A stretch of DNA of 64,000 nt, taken from Nocardioides albertanoniae (GTDB lineage Bacteria; Actinomycetota; Actinomycetes; Propionibacteriales; Nocardioidaceae). The translations under genes and the position numbers were made by a program. Shown here piece by piece: positions 8,600 to 17,003 of the stretch. How positions within the stretch are numbered: position 1 is the stretch's first letter; each line of letters begins with the position of its first letter. The notes under the pieces were generated by a model. That model was not told where the DNA came from. It saw only the letters and a program-made list of their open reading frames with translations, and ran no database searches. The DNA lies in NCBI RefSeq assembly GCF_006716315.1, contig NZ_VFOV01000001.1, positions 2,558,501 through 2,622,500 on the forward strand. The letters run 5' to 3'.

Positions 8600-9546
8600 G
8601 CCTCACCACGGACCTCGGGCTGCCGATGCGGGTGGCCGACCCTGATCTGCCCGCACGAGTGCGGATCTACGAGGTCGGTCCACGCGACGGGCTCCAGGCC
8701 GAGCCGACGGCGGTTCCGGTGGAGGTCAAGGCCGAGTTCGTCCGCCGTCTCATCGCGGCCGGTCTGACCAGCGTCGAGCTGACCAGCTTCGTGAACCCCC
8801 GGCGCGTGCCCCAGCTCGCCGACGCCCGCGAGCTGGTGCGCATCGTCGACCTCGATGCCGGGCTTCGTCATCCGGTGCTGGTGCCCAATGCCCGGGGGCT
8901 CGACGACGCGCTCGCGGCCGGTGTCTCCGAGGTCGCGGTGTTCAGCAGCGTGACGGAGTCGTTCTCGCAGGCCAATCTCGGGGCGACCCGCCTCGACGTC
9001 GCCGCAGCACAGGCTCAGGTGACCAAAGACGCGCTGGCTGCCGGTGTCGGCGTACGCGGTTATCTCTCGATGGTCTTCGGCGACCCGTGGGAAGGTCCGG
9101 TAGCGGTGGAGGAGGTCGTGGCCGCCGCCACGGCGATGGCCGAGACCGGAGTCGGCTCGATCTCGCTCGGCGACACCATCGGGGTGGCGACGCCCGGACA
9201 CGTACGCAACGTGATCCGCGCCCTGGTCGCTGCCGGGATCCCGGTCGACCGGCTGGCGCTGCACGCGCACGACACCTACGGGCAGGCGCTCACCAACGTC
9301 TACGCGGCCCTGCTCGAGGGCGTCACAGAGTTCGACGCGTCCGCCGGCGGCGTCGGCGGTTGTCCGTTCGCCCTGAGCGCCACCGGCAACCTGGCGACCG
9401 AGGACCTCGTCTGGATGCTCGACGGGCTCGGCATCGACACGGGCGTCGACCTCTCCGCGCTGGTGGAGACCAGCACGTGGCTTGCCGGACACCTGGGCAG
9501 GCCGACCGTCTCGCGAGCCGCCAACGCGCTCGCCCTGAAGAACTGA
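8596..9546 (+). CDS. mvaB: Hydroxymethylglutaryl-CoA lyase
   Basis: A 316-residue TIM-barrel lyase that splits HMG-CoA into acetoacetate and acetyl-CoA. Visible motifs are YEVGPRDGLQ (metal- and substrate-binding Arg-Asp), VELTSFVNP, LHAHDTYGQAL with metal-binding His residues, and the signature GGVGGCPFALSATGN, whose Cys is the catalytic loop residue. It overlaps mvaA by 4 bp (ATGA), implying translational coupling. Together with mvaA it forms the core of mevalonate catabolism as known from P. mevalonii. HMG-CoA lyase also serves leucine catabolism, but no leucine pathway gene is nearby. Confidence 0.95.
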   Translation: MSLTTDLGLPMRVADPDLPARVRIYEVGPRDGLQAEPTAVPVEVKAEFVRRLIAAGLTSVELTSFVNPRRVPQLADARELVRIVDLDAGLRHPVLVPNARGLDDALAAGVSEVAVFSSVTESFSQANLGATRLDVAAAQAQVTKDALAAGVGVRGYLSMVFGDPWEGPVAVEEVVAAATAMAETGVGSISLGDTIGVATPGHVRNVIRALVAAGIPVDRLALHAHDTYGQALTNVYAALLEGVTEFDASAGGVGGCPFALSATGNLATEDLVWMLDGLGIDTGVDLSALVETSTWLAGHLGRPTVSRAANALALKN

Positions 9547-9561
9547 TCGGAGAACTGTCCC

Positions 9562-10002
9562 ATGTCCCGACTCATCGAAGTCTGGGGTGACACCGTCGAC
9601 ACCAAGCACCTGAGCGCGTCGATCGCGCTCGGTGCCGGCATCGCGACCCCGACCTTCCTGCTGGGCAGGAAGTTCTTCAGAGCGACCGTGGAAGACCAGA
9701 CGCTCGCCCAGTCATATGCGTTGCTGCTCGGGCTCGCCGCCTGTCTGGTCGCAGCGTTCATCGCCGCCCGGCTCTTCAAACCCAAGCGCATCGTCACTCA
9801 GAGCGCGGCAACCGCCGAGAGCCGCCGAGAGGCGCTCGCGGCCATCGCGGCCGACGGAGGGGAGTGGACCGATCCCGCGGATCTGTCGGTCGAGGCGCGG
9901 GACGAGCTGCGCCAGCTCGGGCTCTACGACGTGCTGGTGCAGGCACACCTCGACGCCGAGCCCGGCGCCGGCACCGGCGACCAACAGGAGGCACGCTCAT
10001 GA
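9562..10002 (+). CDS. Small membrane protein in the TctB position
   Basis: A 146-residue protein with two predicted membrane segments (about residues 18-33 and 50-68: SASIALGAGIATPTFLLG and YALLLGLAACLVAAFIAARL), then a charged cytoplasmic tail. It resembles no family I can name with confidence. Its place immediately before a TctA-like permease, with a 4-bp overlap, is where the small TctB subunit of tripartite tricarboxylate transporters is encoded, though it has two rather than four segments. I infer an accessory transport subunit. It follows mvaB by 15 bp. Confidence 0.6.
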   Translation: MSRLIEVWGDTVDTKHLSASIALGAGIATPTFLLGRKFFRATVEDQTLAQSYALLLGLAACLVAAFIAARLFKPKRIVTQSAATAESRREALAAIAADGGEWTDPADLSVEARDELRQLGLYDVLVQAHLDAEPGAGTGDQQEARS

Positions 10003-11372
10003 TGGAACCACTGCTCTGGGCCATCGGTATGGGGCTGATCGGCGCTGTCGTCTTCGCCGCCATCGGGCTGGTGTCGGGCACCGACGAGACCGCCGTCGTC
10101 GCACCCATCACTCTGCTCGTGGTGCTCCTCGGCGTGCCTGCCGCCGGTGTCTTCAGCTTCTTCCTCGCCGCGGTCATCTCCAAGCACATCACTCATGCCA
10201 TCCCCACCACCTTGCTCGGAATCCCGGGCGACACGATGGCGGCGCCGATGCTGGCCGACGCCCAACAGCTACGCGAGCTCGGCGTGCCGCACATCGCCCT
10301 GCGCAAGGCGATCTCGGGCGGCGTACTGTCCGCATTCATCGCAGTTCCGCTGGCAGTCCTCTTCGCCTGGATGCTCTCGCCGGTGGCTGACGAGATCGGT
10401 CAGGCAGCGCCGTGGATCTTCGCGGGAGCGGCCATCCTCATCGCGCTCACCTCGAAGGGCCGCTGGGCCGCGGTGGCGGCGATGTTCCCGTTCGTGCTGC
10501 TGATCGTGGGGATCAACTCGTTCGTCACCGCAGAGCTCGGCCACGCACTGAGCATCAGCTTCTTCCTCGGCATCGCCACCGGTCCGCTCATCGCAGACCT
10601 CTTCCTGGCGATGTCCCCAGCAGGCCGAAAGAGCCTCGAGCGCAGCGGGCCCCGCGAGTTCGCCCTCGCTCCGGACGTACGGACCTGGGCGGGCCGGATG
10701 CCCAACCCGCTCAAGGTCCTCGACCGTAAGCAGGTGGCCTATACCTCAGGTGCGGCCGTCGTCTCGAGCGCAACCTTCGTCTTCTCGCCGGTGGCGATGA
10801 CGGTGCTGATGGGTGAAGCAGTGGGTGCCCGCGTCAAGAACGGCTATCACAAGCTCACCACCAAGATGGCCGTACGCAACGGCACGACGGAGTCGACCTA
10901 CATCGCGGAGACGCTGATCCCGCTGGTCGCGCTCGGCCTGCCGCTCTCCCCGATGGCTGCAGGCCCGGCGGCGCCGCTCTTCAACGCACCGCCGGTCTAC
11001 ACCGTCAACGCGGAGACCGGTGCGACCAACAACCTCCACAACCTGCTCTCGACGTGGGAGTTCCTGGCGTTCGGTCTGGTCGCGGTCACGATCGCCACCC
11101 TGGTCGCCTACCCGTTCGCGATGACCAATGCCCACCGTGCGGCGTCCTGGGTCATGCGCAATGTCTCCCACGAGGCGATCATCGGCGCATTCGCCGGCCT
11201 GATCCTCGTCATCTGCCTCTACGAAGGTGGCATCCTGGCGGTGCTGGTCACCGTGACCGTCGGCTTGGTCGGAGGCCTGCTCAACCGAATGTTCGGCATG
11301 CACTCCGGAGTGCAGTTCATGGGCTACTACGCCGCGGTGCTCACCGTCCCCGCCATGATCGCGCTGGGCTGA
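9999..11372 (+). CDS. TctA-like tripartite carboxylate transporter permease
   Basis: A 457-residue polytopic protein of the TctA fold. It has the duplicated LLGVPAAGVFSFFLAAVISKHITHAIPTTLLGIPGDTMAAPML region near residue 45 with the GIPG turn, and a matching second-half AETLIPLVALGLPLSPMAAGPAAPLF. AGGAGG at 9986-9991 serves the ATG at 9999. TctA permeases usually work with an extracellular TctC binding protein, and none is encoded in this window. In this operon the likely cargo is mevalonate or a related acid, which is inference. A strong hairpin follows the stop codon. Confidence 0.82.
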   Translation: MMEPLLWAIGMGLIGAVVFAAIGLVSGTDETAVVAPITLLVVLLGVPAAGVFSFFLAAVISKHITHAIPTTLLGIPGDTMAAPMLADAQQLRELGVPHIALRKAISGGVLSAFIAVPLAVLFAWMLSPVADEIGQAAPWIFAGAAILIALTSKGRWAAVAAMFPFVLLIVGINSFVTAELGHALSISFFLGIATGPLIADLFLAMSPAGRKSLERSGPREFALAPDVRTWAGRMPNPLKVLDRKQVAYTSGAAVVSSATFVFSPVAMTVLMGEAVGARVKNGYHKLTTKMAVRNGTTESTYIAETLIPLVALGLPLSPMAAGPAAPLFNAPPVYTVNAETGATNNLHNLLSTWEFLAFGLVAVTIATLVAYPFAMTNAHRAASWVMRNVSHEAIIGAFAGLILVICLYEGGILAVLVTVTVGLVGGLLNRMFGMHSGVQFMGYYAAVLTVPAMIALG

Positions 11373-11386
11373 CCCACCTGCACGCC

Positions 11387-11421
11387 GCCAGCGGGCCCCG
11401 GCATTGCCGGGGCCCGCTGGC
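11387..11421. terminator. Bidirectional hairpin terminator
   Basis: A perfect 16-bp stem (GCCAGCGGGCCCCGGC and its complement) with loop ATT lies between the convergent tct permease and acyl-CoA ligase genes. Confidence 0.8.
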
Positions 11422-11437
11422 GTCCTCGTCCGGACGC

Positions 11438-13066
11438 TCAGAGCCCGAGCAGCTCGACGCTCCGCTTGCGCATGTCGATCTTGCGGACCTTGCCGGTGAC
11501 CGTCATAGGGAACTCGTCGACGAGCAGCACGTAGCGGGGAAGCTTGAAGTGGGCGAGCTTGCCGCTGGCGAAGGCGCGGACGGCCTCGGTGTCCAGCGGC
11601 TCGGCGCCGGGGCGCATCCGGATCCAGGCGCAGAGCTCCTCGCCGTACCTCTCGTCGGGCACGCCCACGACCTGGGCCTCGGCGATGTCGGGGTGGGTGA
11701 AGAGGAACTCCTCGATCTCGCGCGGGTAGATGTTCTCCCCGCCGCGGATGACCATGTCCTTGATCCGGCCGACGACCACGCAGTAGCCGTCCTCGCGCAT
11801 CACGGCGAGGTCGCCGGTGTGCATCCAGCCGTCGGCGTCGATCGCGTCGGCTGTCTTCGTCTCGTCGTCCCAGTAGCCGAGCATCACCGAGTAGCCGCGG
11901 GTGCAGAACTCGCCGGCCGTGCCGCGGGGGACCACCTCACCGGTGACCGCGTCGATGATCTTGACCTCGACGTGCGGCGCGGCCCGCCCGATCGTCTCGG
12001 TGCGCCGCTCGAGATCGTCGTCGGTGCGGGTCTGGCAGGAGACCGGGGAGGTCTCGGTCATCCCGTAGGCGATCGCGACCTCGCTCATGTGCATCTCGCT
12101 GACGCACCGCTTCATCACCTCGATCGGGCACAGCGCGCCGGCCATGATCCCGGTGCGCAGCGTGGAGAGGTCGAAGGAGGCGAACTCCGGTTCGTCCTGC
12201 ATCGCGATGAACATCGTCGGTACGCCGTACAGCGCCGTGCACTTCTCCTCCTGCACGGTCTGCAGCGTCGTACGCGGGTCGAAGCCGGGGCTCGGGATCA
12301 CCATGGTCGCGCCGTGGGTGGTGCAGCCGAGGTTGGCCATCACCATGCCGAAGCAGTGGTAAAAGGGCACCGGGATGCAGAGCCGGTCCTGCTCGGTGAA
12401 GTGGATCGTCTCGGTGACGAAGAAGCCGTTGTTCAAGATGTTGCGGTGCGAGAGCGTCGCGCCCTTCGGGAAGCCGGTCGTGCCCGAGGTGTACTGGATG
12501 TTGATCGGGTCGTTCGGATCGAGCTCGTACGCGACGTGGTCGGCGATCGCCTCGCCACGCCCGTCGGCGAGCAGCGCCTCCCACTCCGGCGTGCCGAGGA
12601 AGATCGTCCGCTCGAGGGCGCCGCAGTCGGCCTCGACCTCGCCGACGAGGGCGGTGTAGTCGCTCGTCTTGAACGAGGTAGCGCTGATCAGCAGACGGAC
12701 GCCGGACTGGTTCAGCGCGTAGGAGAGCTCGTGGGTGCGGTAGGCGGGATTGATGTTGACCAGGATCGCGCCGATCTTGGCGGTGGCGAACTGGACCATC
12801 GTCCACTCCGCGCAGTTCGGGGCCCAGATGCCGACCCGGTCGCCCTTGCCGATCCCGGCCTTGCGCAGCCCCACGGCGAGCGCGTCGATGTCCGCGTTCA
12901 GCTCGGCGTACGTCCAGCGGCGCCCGGTCGCGATCTCGACGAGTGCCTCGCGGTCTCCGTGGTGCTCGACGGTTCGATCGAAGTTGGCGCCGATCGTCTC
13001 CTCGAGCAGCGGGATGTCGACGTCGCCGCGGGCAGACGACTCGGGCGCGGATGTGGTCTCGGTCAT
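11438..13066 (-). CDS. AMP-dependent fatty acyl-CoA ligase
   Basis: A 542-residue ANL-superfamily adenylating enzyme. Residues near 190-200 hold the P-loop-like [26 protein letters not shown] is the A5 motif, GWMHTGD the A7 motif, [21 protein letters not shown] the hinge and A8 region, and the final MTVTGKVRK holds the catalytic Lys. It activates a carboxylate to the acyl-AMP and then to the CoA thioester; medium- or long-chain fatty acids are the likely substrates. The start at 13066 is preceded by a weak -10 (CATGCT) at six bases. Its promoter shares an operator-like motif with the MFS and LuxR genes 1.4 kb away. Confidence 0.9.
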   Translation of the reverse strand: MTETTSAPESSARGDVDIPLLEETIGANFDRTVEHHGDREALVEIATGRRWTYAELNADIDALAVGLRKAGIGKGDRVGIWAPNCAEWTMVQFATAKIGAILVNINPAYRTHELSYALNQSGVRLLISATSFKTSDYTALVGEVEADCGALERTIFLGTPEWEALLADGRGEAIADHVAYELDPNDPINIQYTSGTTGFPKGATLSHRNILNNGFFVTETIHFTEQDRLCIPVPFYHCFGMVMANLGCTTHGATMVIPSPGFDPRTTLQTVQEEKCTALYGVPTMFIAMQDEPEFASFDLSTLRTGIMAGALCPIEVMKRCVSEMHMSEVAIAYGMTETSPVSCQTRTDDDLERRTETIGRAAPHVEVKIIDAVTGEVVPRGTAGEFCTRGYSVMLGYWDDETKTADAIDADGWMHTGDLAVMREDGYCVVVGRIKDMVIRGGENIYPREIEEFLFTHPDIAEAQVVGVPDERYGEELCAWIRMRPGAEPLDTEAVRAFASGKLAHFKLPRYVLLVDEFPMTVTGKVRKIDMRKRSVELLGL

Positions 13067-13086
13067 GCGGCCAGCATGACCGAGAC

Positions 13087-13102
13087 CGTGGCCCGCGTCA
13101 CA
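13087..13102. promoter_or_regulatory. Weak Crp/GlxR-like box
   Basis: CGTGG-CCCGCG-TCACA matches eight of ten consensus positions, 20 bp upstream of the ligase start. Alone it would not be convincing. Confidence 0.25.
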
Positions 13103-13116
13103 CCCCCGAAAGAGGG
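13103..13116. promoter_or_regulatory. Operator-like motif CCCCCGAAAGAGGG
   Basis: This 14-mer differs at one base from the motif at 14523-14536. It lies 36 bp upstream of the acyl-CoA ligase start and is nearly palindromic (CCC-N8-GGG core). It probably binds the LuxR-type regulator at 14584. Confidence 0.5.
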
Positions 13117-13129
13117 TAAAGCAGTCGGC

Positions 13130-14446
13130 TCAGGCGATCGCGGGGTCCGCGTCGAGCGCCACGCGGCTGGTCTCCTTGGCGACCAGGAGACACACGACGC
13201 TCAGCAGCGCCAGCGCGGTGAGGAAGTAGGCGATGCCGTCCGTGCCCCAACGGGCCAGCAGGTCCTCGGCGATCACGAGCGGCACGGCACCGCCCAGGAT
13301 GCCGGCGATGTTGTAGCCCAGGCCGGCGCCCGTGTAGCGGTACCTCGCATGGAACATCTCGGGCAGGAAGGCCGCGATCGGGCCGTAGTTGAGGCCGAGC
13401 ACGCAGAGCAGCAGGCTGTTGCCGAGGGCGAAGCCGGCGAAGCTGCCCGGCTCCATGACCCCGAACGCCAACGGGCCGGCGATGACACCGAAGCCGGCAC
13501 CCACGAGCAGGACCATCCGTCGGCCGAACACGTCGGAGAGCCATGCCGAGGCGATCACCGTCAGGCTCATCGCGAAGGCGGCGACGATGACGCCGAGCAG
13601 GGCCTGCGTCATGCTCAGGCCGAGGCTCCCGACCGCGTGGGCGACCATGAAGCTGGCGCCGGTGTAGAAGGCGCCGAAGACGATCGCCATGATGCCGCCA
13701 CCGAGCAGCACCTGCCGCCACTGGTCACGCAGGCAGCCGAGGAACGGCAGCGCGCTGCGGGCGCCGGCCGACTGCACCTTCTTGAACGACGGCGTCTCGG
13801 CGACCTTCAGGCGCACCCAGAGCCCGACGGCGACCAGCACGGCGCTCGCCAGGAACGGGATCCGCCAGCCCCAGGCAGCGAAGGCCTCGGGCGCCATCAG
13901 CCGGAACGTGGTGAGCATGGCGGCCGCCGCGATGATCAGGCCCAGGCTGGGACCGAGCTGGGGGAACATGCTGTAGCGGCCGCGCTTCCCGTGGGCGGCG
14001 TACTCCGTGGTGAGGAGCGCGGCACCGGCCCACTCGCCACCGAGCGCAATGCCCTGCAGTGCTCGCAGCAGCACCAGGATCACCACAGCGCTCTTCCCGA
14101 TCGACTCCACACTGGGGATCAGCCCGATCGCAAACGTCGAGGTGCCCATGATCATCAGCGTCGTGATGAGCGTGGCCTTGCGGCCGATCCGGTCGCCGTA
14201 GTGCCCGAACAGGATCGCGCCCAGAGGACGGAAGACGAACGCGACTCCGAAAGTCGCTATCGAGGCCAAGGTGCCCTCTGGCCCGCCCATGGACGGGAAG
14301 AAGATGGCGTTGAACACGAGCGCCGCCGCCAGGCCGTAGATGAGGAAGTCGTAGAACTCGATGGTGGTGCCGGTCAGGGACGCGGTGGCGACGCGGCGCA
14401 TCGTGCGTGCGTCCACCTCGGGTCTTTCAGCCGTGATGTGTGACAT
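13130..14446 (-). CDS. MFS transporter, metabolite:H+ symporter (ProP/ShiA-like)
   Basis: A 438-residue, 12-segment major facilitator of the MHS subfamily: SLTGTTIEFYDFLIYGLAAALVFNAIFFPS at helix 1, FRPLGAILFGHYGDRIGRKATL in loop 2-3, and RALQGIALGGEWAGAALLTTEYA, the diagnostic helix 4-5 region. Members carry shikimate, citrate, aromatic acids or osmolytes. The start at 14446 (MSHITAERP) follows a GGAGA site; a longer frame to 14569 would run through the operator region and is rejected. It is divergent from the LuxR regulator and probably imports a substrate for the neighbouring ligase. Confidence 0.87.
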   Translation of the reverse strand: MSHITAERPEVDARTMRRVATASLTGTTIEFYDFLIYGLAAALVFNAIFFPSMGGPEGTLASIATFGVAFVFRPLGAILFGHYGDRIGRKATLITTLMIMGTSTFAIGLIPSVESIGKSAVVILVLLRALQGIALGGEWAGAALLTTEYAAHGKRGRYSMFPQLGPSLGLIIAAAAMLTTFRLMAPEAFAAWGWRIPFLASAVLVAVGLWVRLKVAETPSFKKVQSAGARSALPFLGCLRDQWRQVLLGGGIMAIVFGAFYTGASFMVAHAVGSLGLSMTQALLGVIVAAFAMSLTVIASAWLSDVFGRRMVLLVGAGFGVIAGPLAFGVMEPGSFAGFALGNSLLLCVLGLNYGPIAAFLPEMFHARYRYTGAGLGYNIAGILGGAVPLVIAEDLLARWGTDGIAYFLTALALLSVVCLLVAKETSRVALDADPAIA

Positions 14447-14522
14447 GACGCTGTCTCCTACTCTCAGATGGGTGACCTGAGTGTGCGGCGGCATCGAATC
14501 CCCCGATACCCCCAGAAGAGTG

Positions 14523-14536
14523 CCCTCGAAAGAGGG
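14523..14536. promoter_or_regulatory. Operator-like motif CCCTCGAAAGAGGG
   Basis: This is the partner of the site at 13103-13116, here with arms CCCTC and GAGGG around GAAA. A looser third copy (ACCCCCAGAAGAGTGC) abuts it at 14508-14523. It sits between the MFS gene and the divergent LuxR regulator gene. Confidence 0.5.
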
Positions 14537-14554
14537 GGTGTCCCTCTTGTTGCT

Positions 14555-14570
14555 TGTGATGGCCGTCACT
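14555..14570. promoter_or_regulatory. Crp/GlxR-like box abutting a -10
   Basis: TGTGA-TGGCCG-TCACT matches nine of ten positions and touches the -10 box at 14571. A bound protein would block the LuxR gene or act on the divergent MFS promoter. Confidence 0.4.
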
Positions 14571-14576
14571 TACCCT
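14571..14576 (+). promoter_or_regulatory. -10 box TACCCT, leaderless start
   Basis: TACCCT and seven bases precede the ATG at 14584 of the LuxR-type regulator. Confidence 0.5.
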
Positions 14577-14583
14577 CGGCATC

Positions 14584-15471
14584 ATGAGCAGCACCGCGAT
14601 CGCAGCAGAGGCGCCCTACGACGGCGCCCGGATCGCCCAGACACTGGCGTCGTTCCGCACCTCGTCCGGTCTGGACCTCGCCTTCGGTGGTCCGGTCCGT
14701 AGCGACGGCACGGTGATCGACATCACCGCGACCTGCGGTGCGCGGGGCACCGCCCTCCGCGGCCTGCGGGTCGTCAACGGGCAGGGCCTGGGTGGGAAGA
14801 CGCTGCAGACCCGCCAGCCCGGCGCGGTCGACCACTACTACTCGGCTCGCGGAATCACGCACCTCTACGACACCGCCGTCGCCCAGGAGCAGCTGCAGAC
14901 CGTCGCCGCCCTGCCGATCCTGGTCGACCGTACGCCGCGCATGCTTGTCTACCTCGCCTCTCGTTCGCGCCTCGGCCTCGGCACCGTCTGGTACGACAGC
15001 CTGCGGCCCCTGATCCGTGCGCTCGAGCGGGAGATCCTGATCGACGACGCGGTCCGGGCCAGGCTGTCCCGCCTGGCCCCAACCCCCGCACCGGCCCCAC
15101 CTGCCCAGGATGCCGCCGCGAAGCGCGACCGTGCCGAACGCCAGGAGATCGCCGTCGAGCTGACCGACCTTGCGAGCCAGGTGGTCGATCCGGACGTACG
15201 CAGCCGGCTCGAGGCCATGGTCCTGCGGCTCACCGGAGCGGCGGGGGAGGCGAAGCCATCTCAGCTCGCCCCACCCGTACGCCTCGCCGCCCGCGAGGTC
15301 GACGTGCTCCGCCAGGTCGCCCTCGGCAACAGCAACCGCGAGGCCGCCGAGGCCCTCGGGATCGTGGAGAGCACCGTCAAGTCCTACCTCAAGAGCGCAA
15401 CCCGCAAGCTCAGCGCCAACAACCGCGTGCACGCCGTCCGGATCGCCCGCGAGGCCGGCCTGATCGACTGA
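14584..15471 (+). CDS. LuxR-type HTH regulator with GAF-like sensor region
   Basis: A 295-residue protein. The last 60 residues are a LuxR HTH (LAAREVDVLRQVALGNSNREAAEALGIVESTVKSYLKSATRKLSANNR). Residues about 15-155 look like a GAF-type sensor (LDLAFGGPV, LRGLRVVNGQGLGGKTLQTRQPG, AALPILV). No phosphoacceptor receiver domain is seen, so it probably senses a small ligand, perhaps an acyl-CoA or aromatic acid. It is divergent from the MFS transporter; the repeated CCC-GAAAGAGGG motif in both this intergenic region and the ligase promoter is the likely binding site. Confidence 0.85.
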   Translation: MSSTAIAAEAPYDGARIAQTLASFRTSSGLDLAFGGPVRSDGTVIDITATCGARGTALRGLRVVNGQGLGGKTLQTRQPGAVDHYYSARGITHLYDTAVAQEQLQTVAALPILVDRTPRMLVYLASRSRLGLGTVWYDSLRPLIRALEREILIDDAVRARLSRLAPTPAPAPPAQDAAAKRDRAERQEIAVELTDLASQVVDPDVRSRLEAMVLRLTGAAGEAKPSQLAPPVRLAAREVDVLRQVALGNSNREAAEALGIVESTVKSYLKSATRKLSANNRVHAVRIAREAGLID

Positions 15472-15482
15472 TCCGCGTCCCG

Positions 15483-15488
15483 TACGCT
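15483..15488 (+). promoter_or_regulatory. -10 box TACGCT, leaderless start
   Basis: TACGCT and six bases precede the GTG at 15495. Confidence 0.5.
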
Positions 15489-15494
15489 CGCGGA

Positions 15495-16067
15495 GTGGCC
15501 ACCGTCGGAGTCATCGCCTGCGCCGCGGGCGGCGTGGAGGATCTCCACGACAAGCTGATCACGCCGCTGCTGCACGCCGGCCACCGTGTGCCGGTGACCC
15601 TGACTCCCACCGCCTACACCTGGCTGACCGCGAACGACGAAGCCGCCCGCATCGAGACCGCCACCGGCTTCCCGGTGCGTGGCCCGAGCCGACTCCCGTG
15701 GGAGCCGCGCACCCATCCCGCGCAGCTCGACGTCATCGTCGTCGCCCCAGCGACGTTCAACACGACCGCCAAGATCGCCCTCGGCCTGGCCGACAACCAG
15801 GCCCTCACCGTCGTGACCGAGAGCCTGGGCACCGTCCCGGTCGTTATCTTTCCGCTCATCAACGCCGCCCACGCCGCTCACCCCGCCTGGCCCTCCCACA
15901 TGTCCGCCCTGCGCGCCGCCGGCGTACGCCTGATCGAGGGCCCCGACCTCTGGCCCCTCCACCCACCCCGACAGCTGCCACCGGACCAGGCACTGCCATG
16001 GGAGGCGATCCTCGAGGCCGCCATCACGGCGGCTGGGGTCCTCAATCCTGCGGATAACCAACCATGA
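15495..16067 (+). CDS. Flavoprotein of the phosphopantothenoylcysteine decarboxylase fold
   Basis: A 190-residue single-domain flavoprotein. The N-terminus VGVIACAAGGVEDLHDKLITPLLHAGH and the segment DVIVVAPATFNTTAKIALGLADN match the FMN-binding core (PxTxNT-like PATFNT) of the Dfp/UbiX/EpiD superfamily. It is not the CoaBC fusion, which is about twice as long, and it lacks UbiX-type prenyl-site neighbours, so the reaction is unknown. The GTG start follows a leaderless promoter 23 bp after the LuxR gene. Nothing around it names a pathway. Confidence 0.75.
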   Translation: MATVGVIACAAGGVEDLHDKLITPLLHAGHRVPVTLTPTAYTWLTANDEAARIETATGFPVRGPSRLPWEPRTHPAQLDVIVVAPATFNTTAKIALGLADNQALTVVTESLGTVPVVIFPLINAAHAAHPAWPSHMSALRAAGVRLIEGPDLWPLHPPRQLPPDQALPWEAILEAAITAAGVLNPADNQP

Positions 16068-16148
16068 CAGCCATGGCGGACGGCCTCACGGTGTCGAGCT
16101 CTTGTCCTCGTCATGGAGGTCGGCCCGCACCCTCATGGCGGACCTGGC

Positions 16149-16994
16149 TCAGAGAAGCTTCTCGACCCGGCGACGGTTGACGCCGACGGGGGTCGCGGTG
16201 TTGATCACCGTCGGCGTCGCGCCGGAGGTATCGATGAAGTAGACGCCGACCAGGAAGTCGTCCTTGCCGATCGGGAACGACCATGTCCCGCCCGGCTCGC
16301 TTGGCTGCGGTCCTTGCGCGACGTCGATGTTGCTGCCGAGATCACCCTTGAGGACCTCGATCGGTTCGATGCTGGCGTGGTCAGAGAGATTGAGCCTCGG
16401 GGTGCGATCGGTGACATGGTCAGCGTCGCCAAATGCGGAGCCGTAGACGATCAGGTCGGCGTCCTTGGCCCACGCGCTGAGTTGTTTGGTGGTGGCCGCT
16501 GGCCTGCGTTCAGGTAGGTGGGCGAGCACACGGGCGAAGGCCTGCGGTGCGTACGCATCGTCGTGGACGCCGACGTAGCCGAACAGGGTGGGAGTGCCGG
16601 ATTCGGTCTTGAGGACGAATGTCCCGGCGAATCGCCCACGGGCCGGGCCGTCGGGATCGGCCTCGGACGTGAGGTAGTAGGCGGAGTCCGGCTTGCTGAT
16701 CTCCAGGTTCCCGGGCCGTGCATCGCCTTTCAACACCTTGTCGACGGCGATCGTCGCCGACTGCGCCTCGAAGGTGGAGGCGTCGTTGTCGTCGATGGCT
16801 GGCGCTGCCTTCGTAACGGTGCCGCGGACGATGAGGTCGGCCTCGGCAACCAGATCGGCGATGCTCTCGGCCTTGTTGGTGGCTTGGTCGCTGTGAGAAT
16901 CGGTGGTCTGGGGCACGGTTGGCTCCTTCTGGGTGGTGGAGCAGGCCGTCGCGACAAGCACAACGGCACAGACGACAGGTAGTACGCGACGCAT
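16149..16994 (-). CDS. Secreted lipoprotein with a duplicated domain
   Basis: A 281-residue protein. Residues 1-18 are a signal peptide ending in the lipobox VATAC, so Cys18 should be lipidated. After a Ser/Thr-rich linker come two related halves, each with an ADLIV segment and an (E/D)VLKGD segment: residues about 52-95 (ADLIVRGTVTK, VDKVLKGDA) and about 175-230 (ADLIVYGSAFG, IEVLKGDLG). I recognise no named family. Its AGGAGA site overlaps the end of the protease gene, so the two are co-transcribed. An inhibitor, immunity or chaperone role for the protease is possible but inferred from position only. Base composition is lower in GC than the neighbouring core genes. Confidence 0.75.
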   Translation of the reverse strand: MRRVLPVVCAVVLVATACSTTQKEPTVPQTTDSHSDQATNKAESIADLVAEADLIVRGTVTKAAPAIDDNDASTFEAQSATIAVDKVLKGDARPGNLEISKPDSAYYLTSEADPDGPARGRFAGTFVLKTESGTPTLFGYVGVHDDAYAPQAFARVLAHLPERRPAATTKQLSAWAKDADLIVYGSAFGDADHVTDRTPRLNLSDHASIEPIEVLKGDLGSNIDVAQGPQPSEPGGTWSFPIGKDDFLVGVYFIDTSGATPTVINTATPVGVNRRRVEKLL

Positions 16995-17003
16995 GGATGT
17001 CTC

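Noticed and set aside
11054..14443. A forward-strand ORF of 1129 codons spanning the ligase and MFS genes
   Set aside because: Its protein is low-complexity Arg/Gly/His/Asp sequence, and the reverse strand in the same interval encodes two clear families. Long antisense frames are a by-product of high GC third positions.
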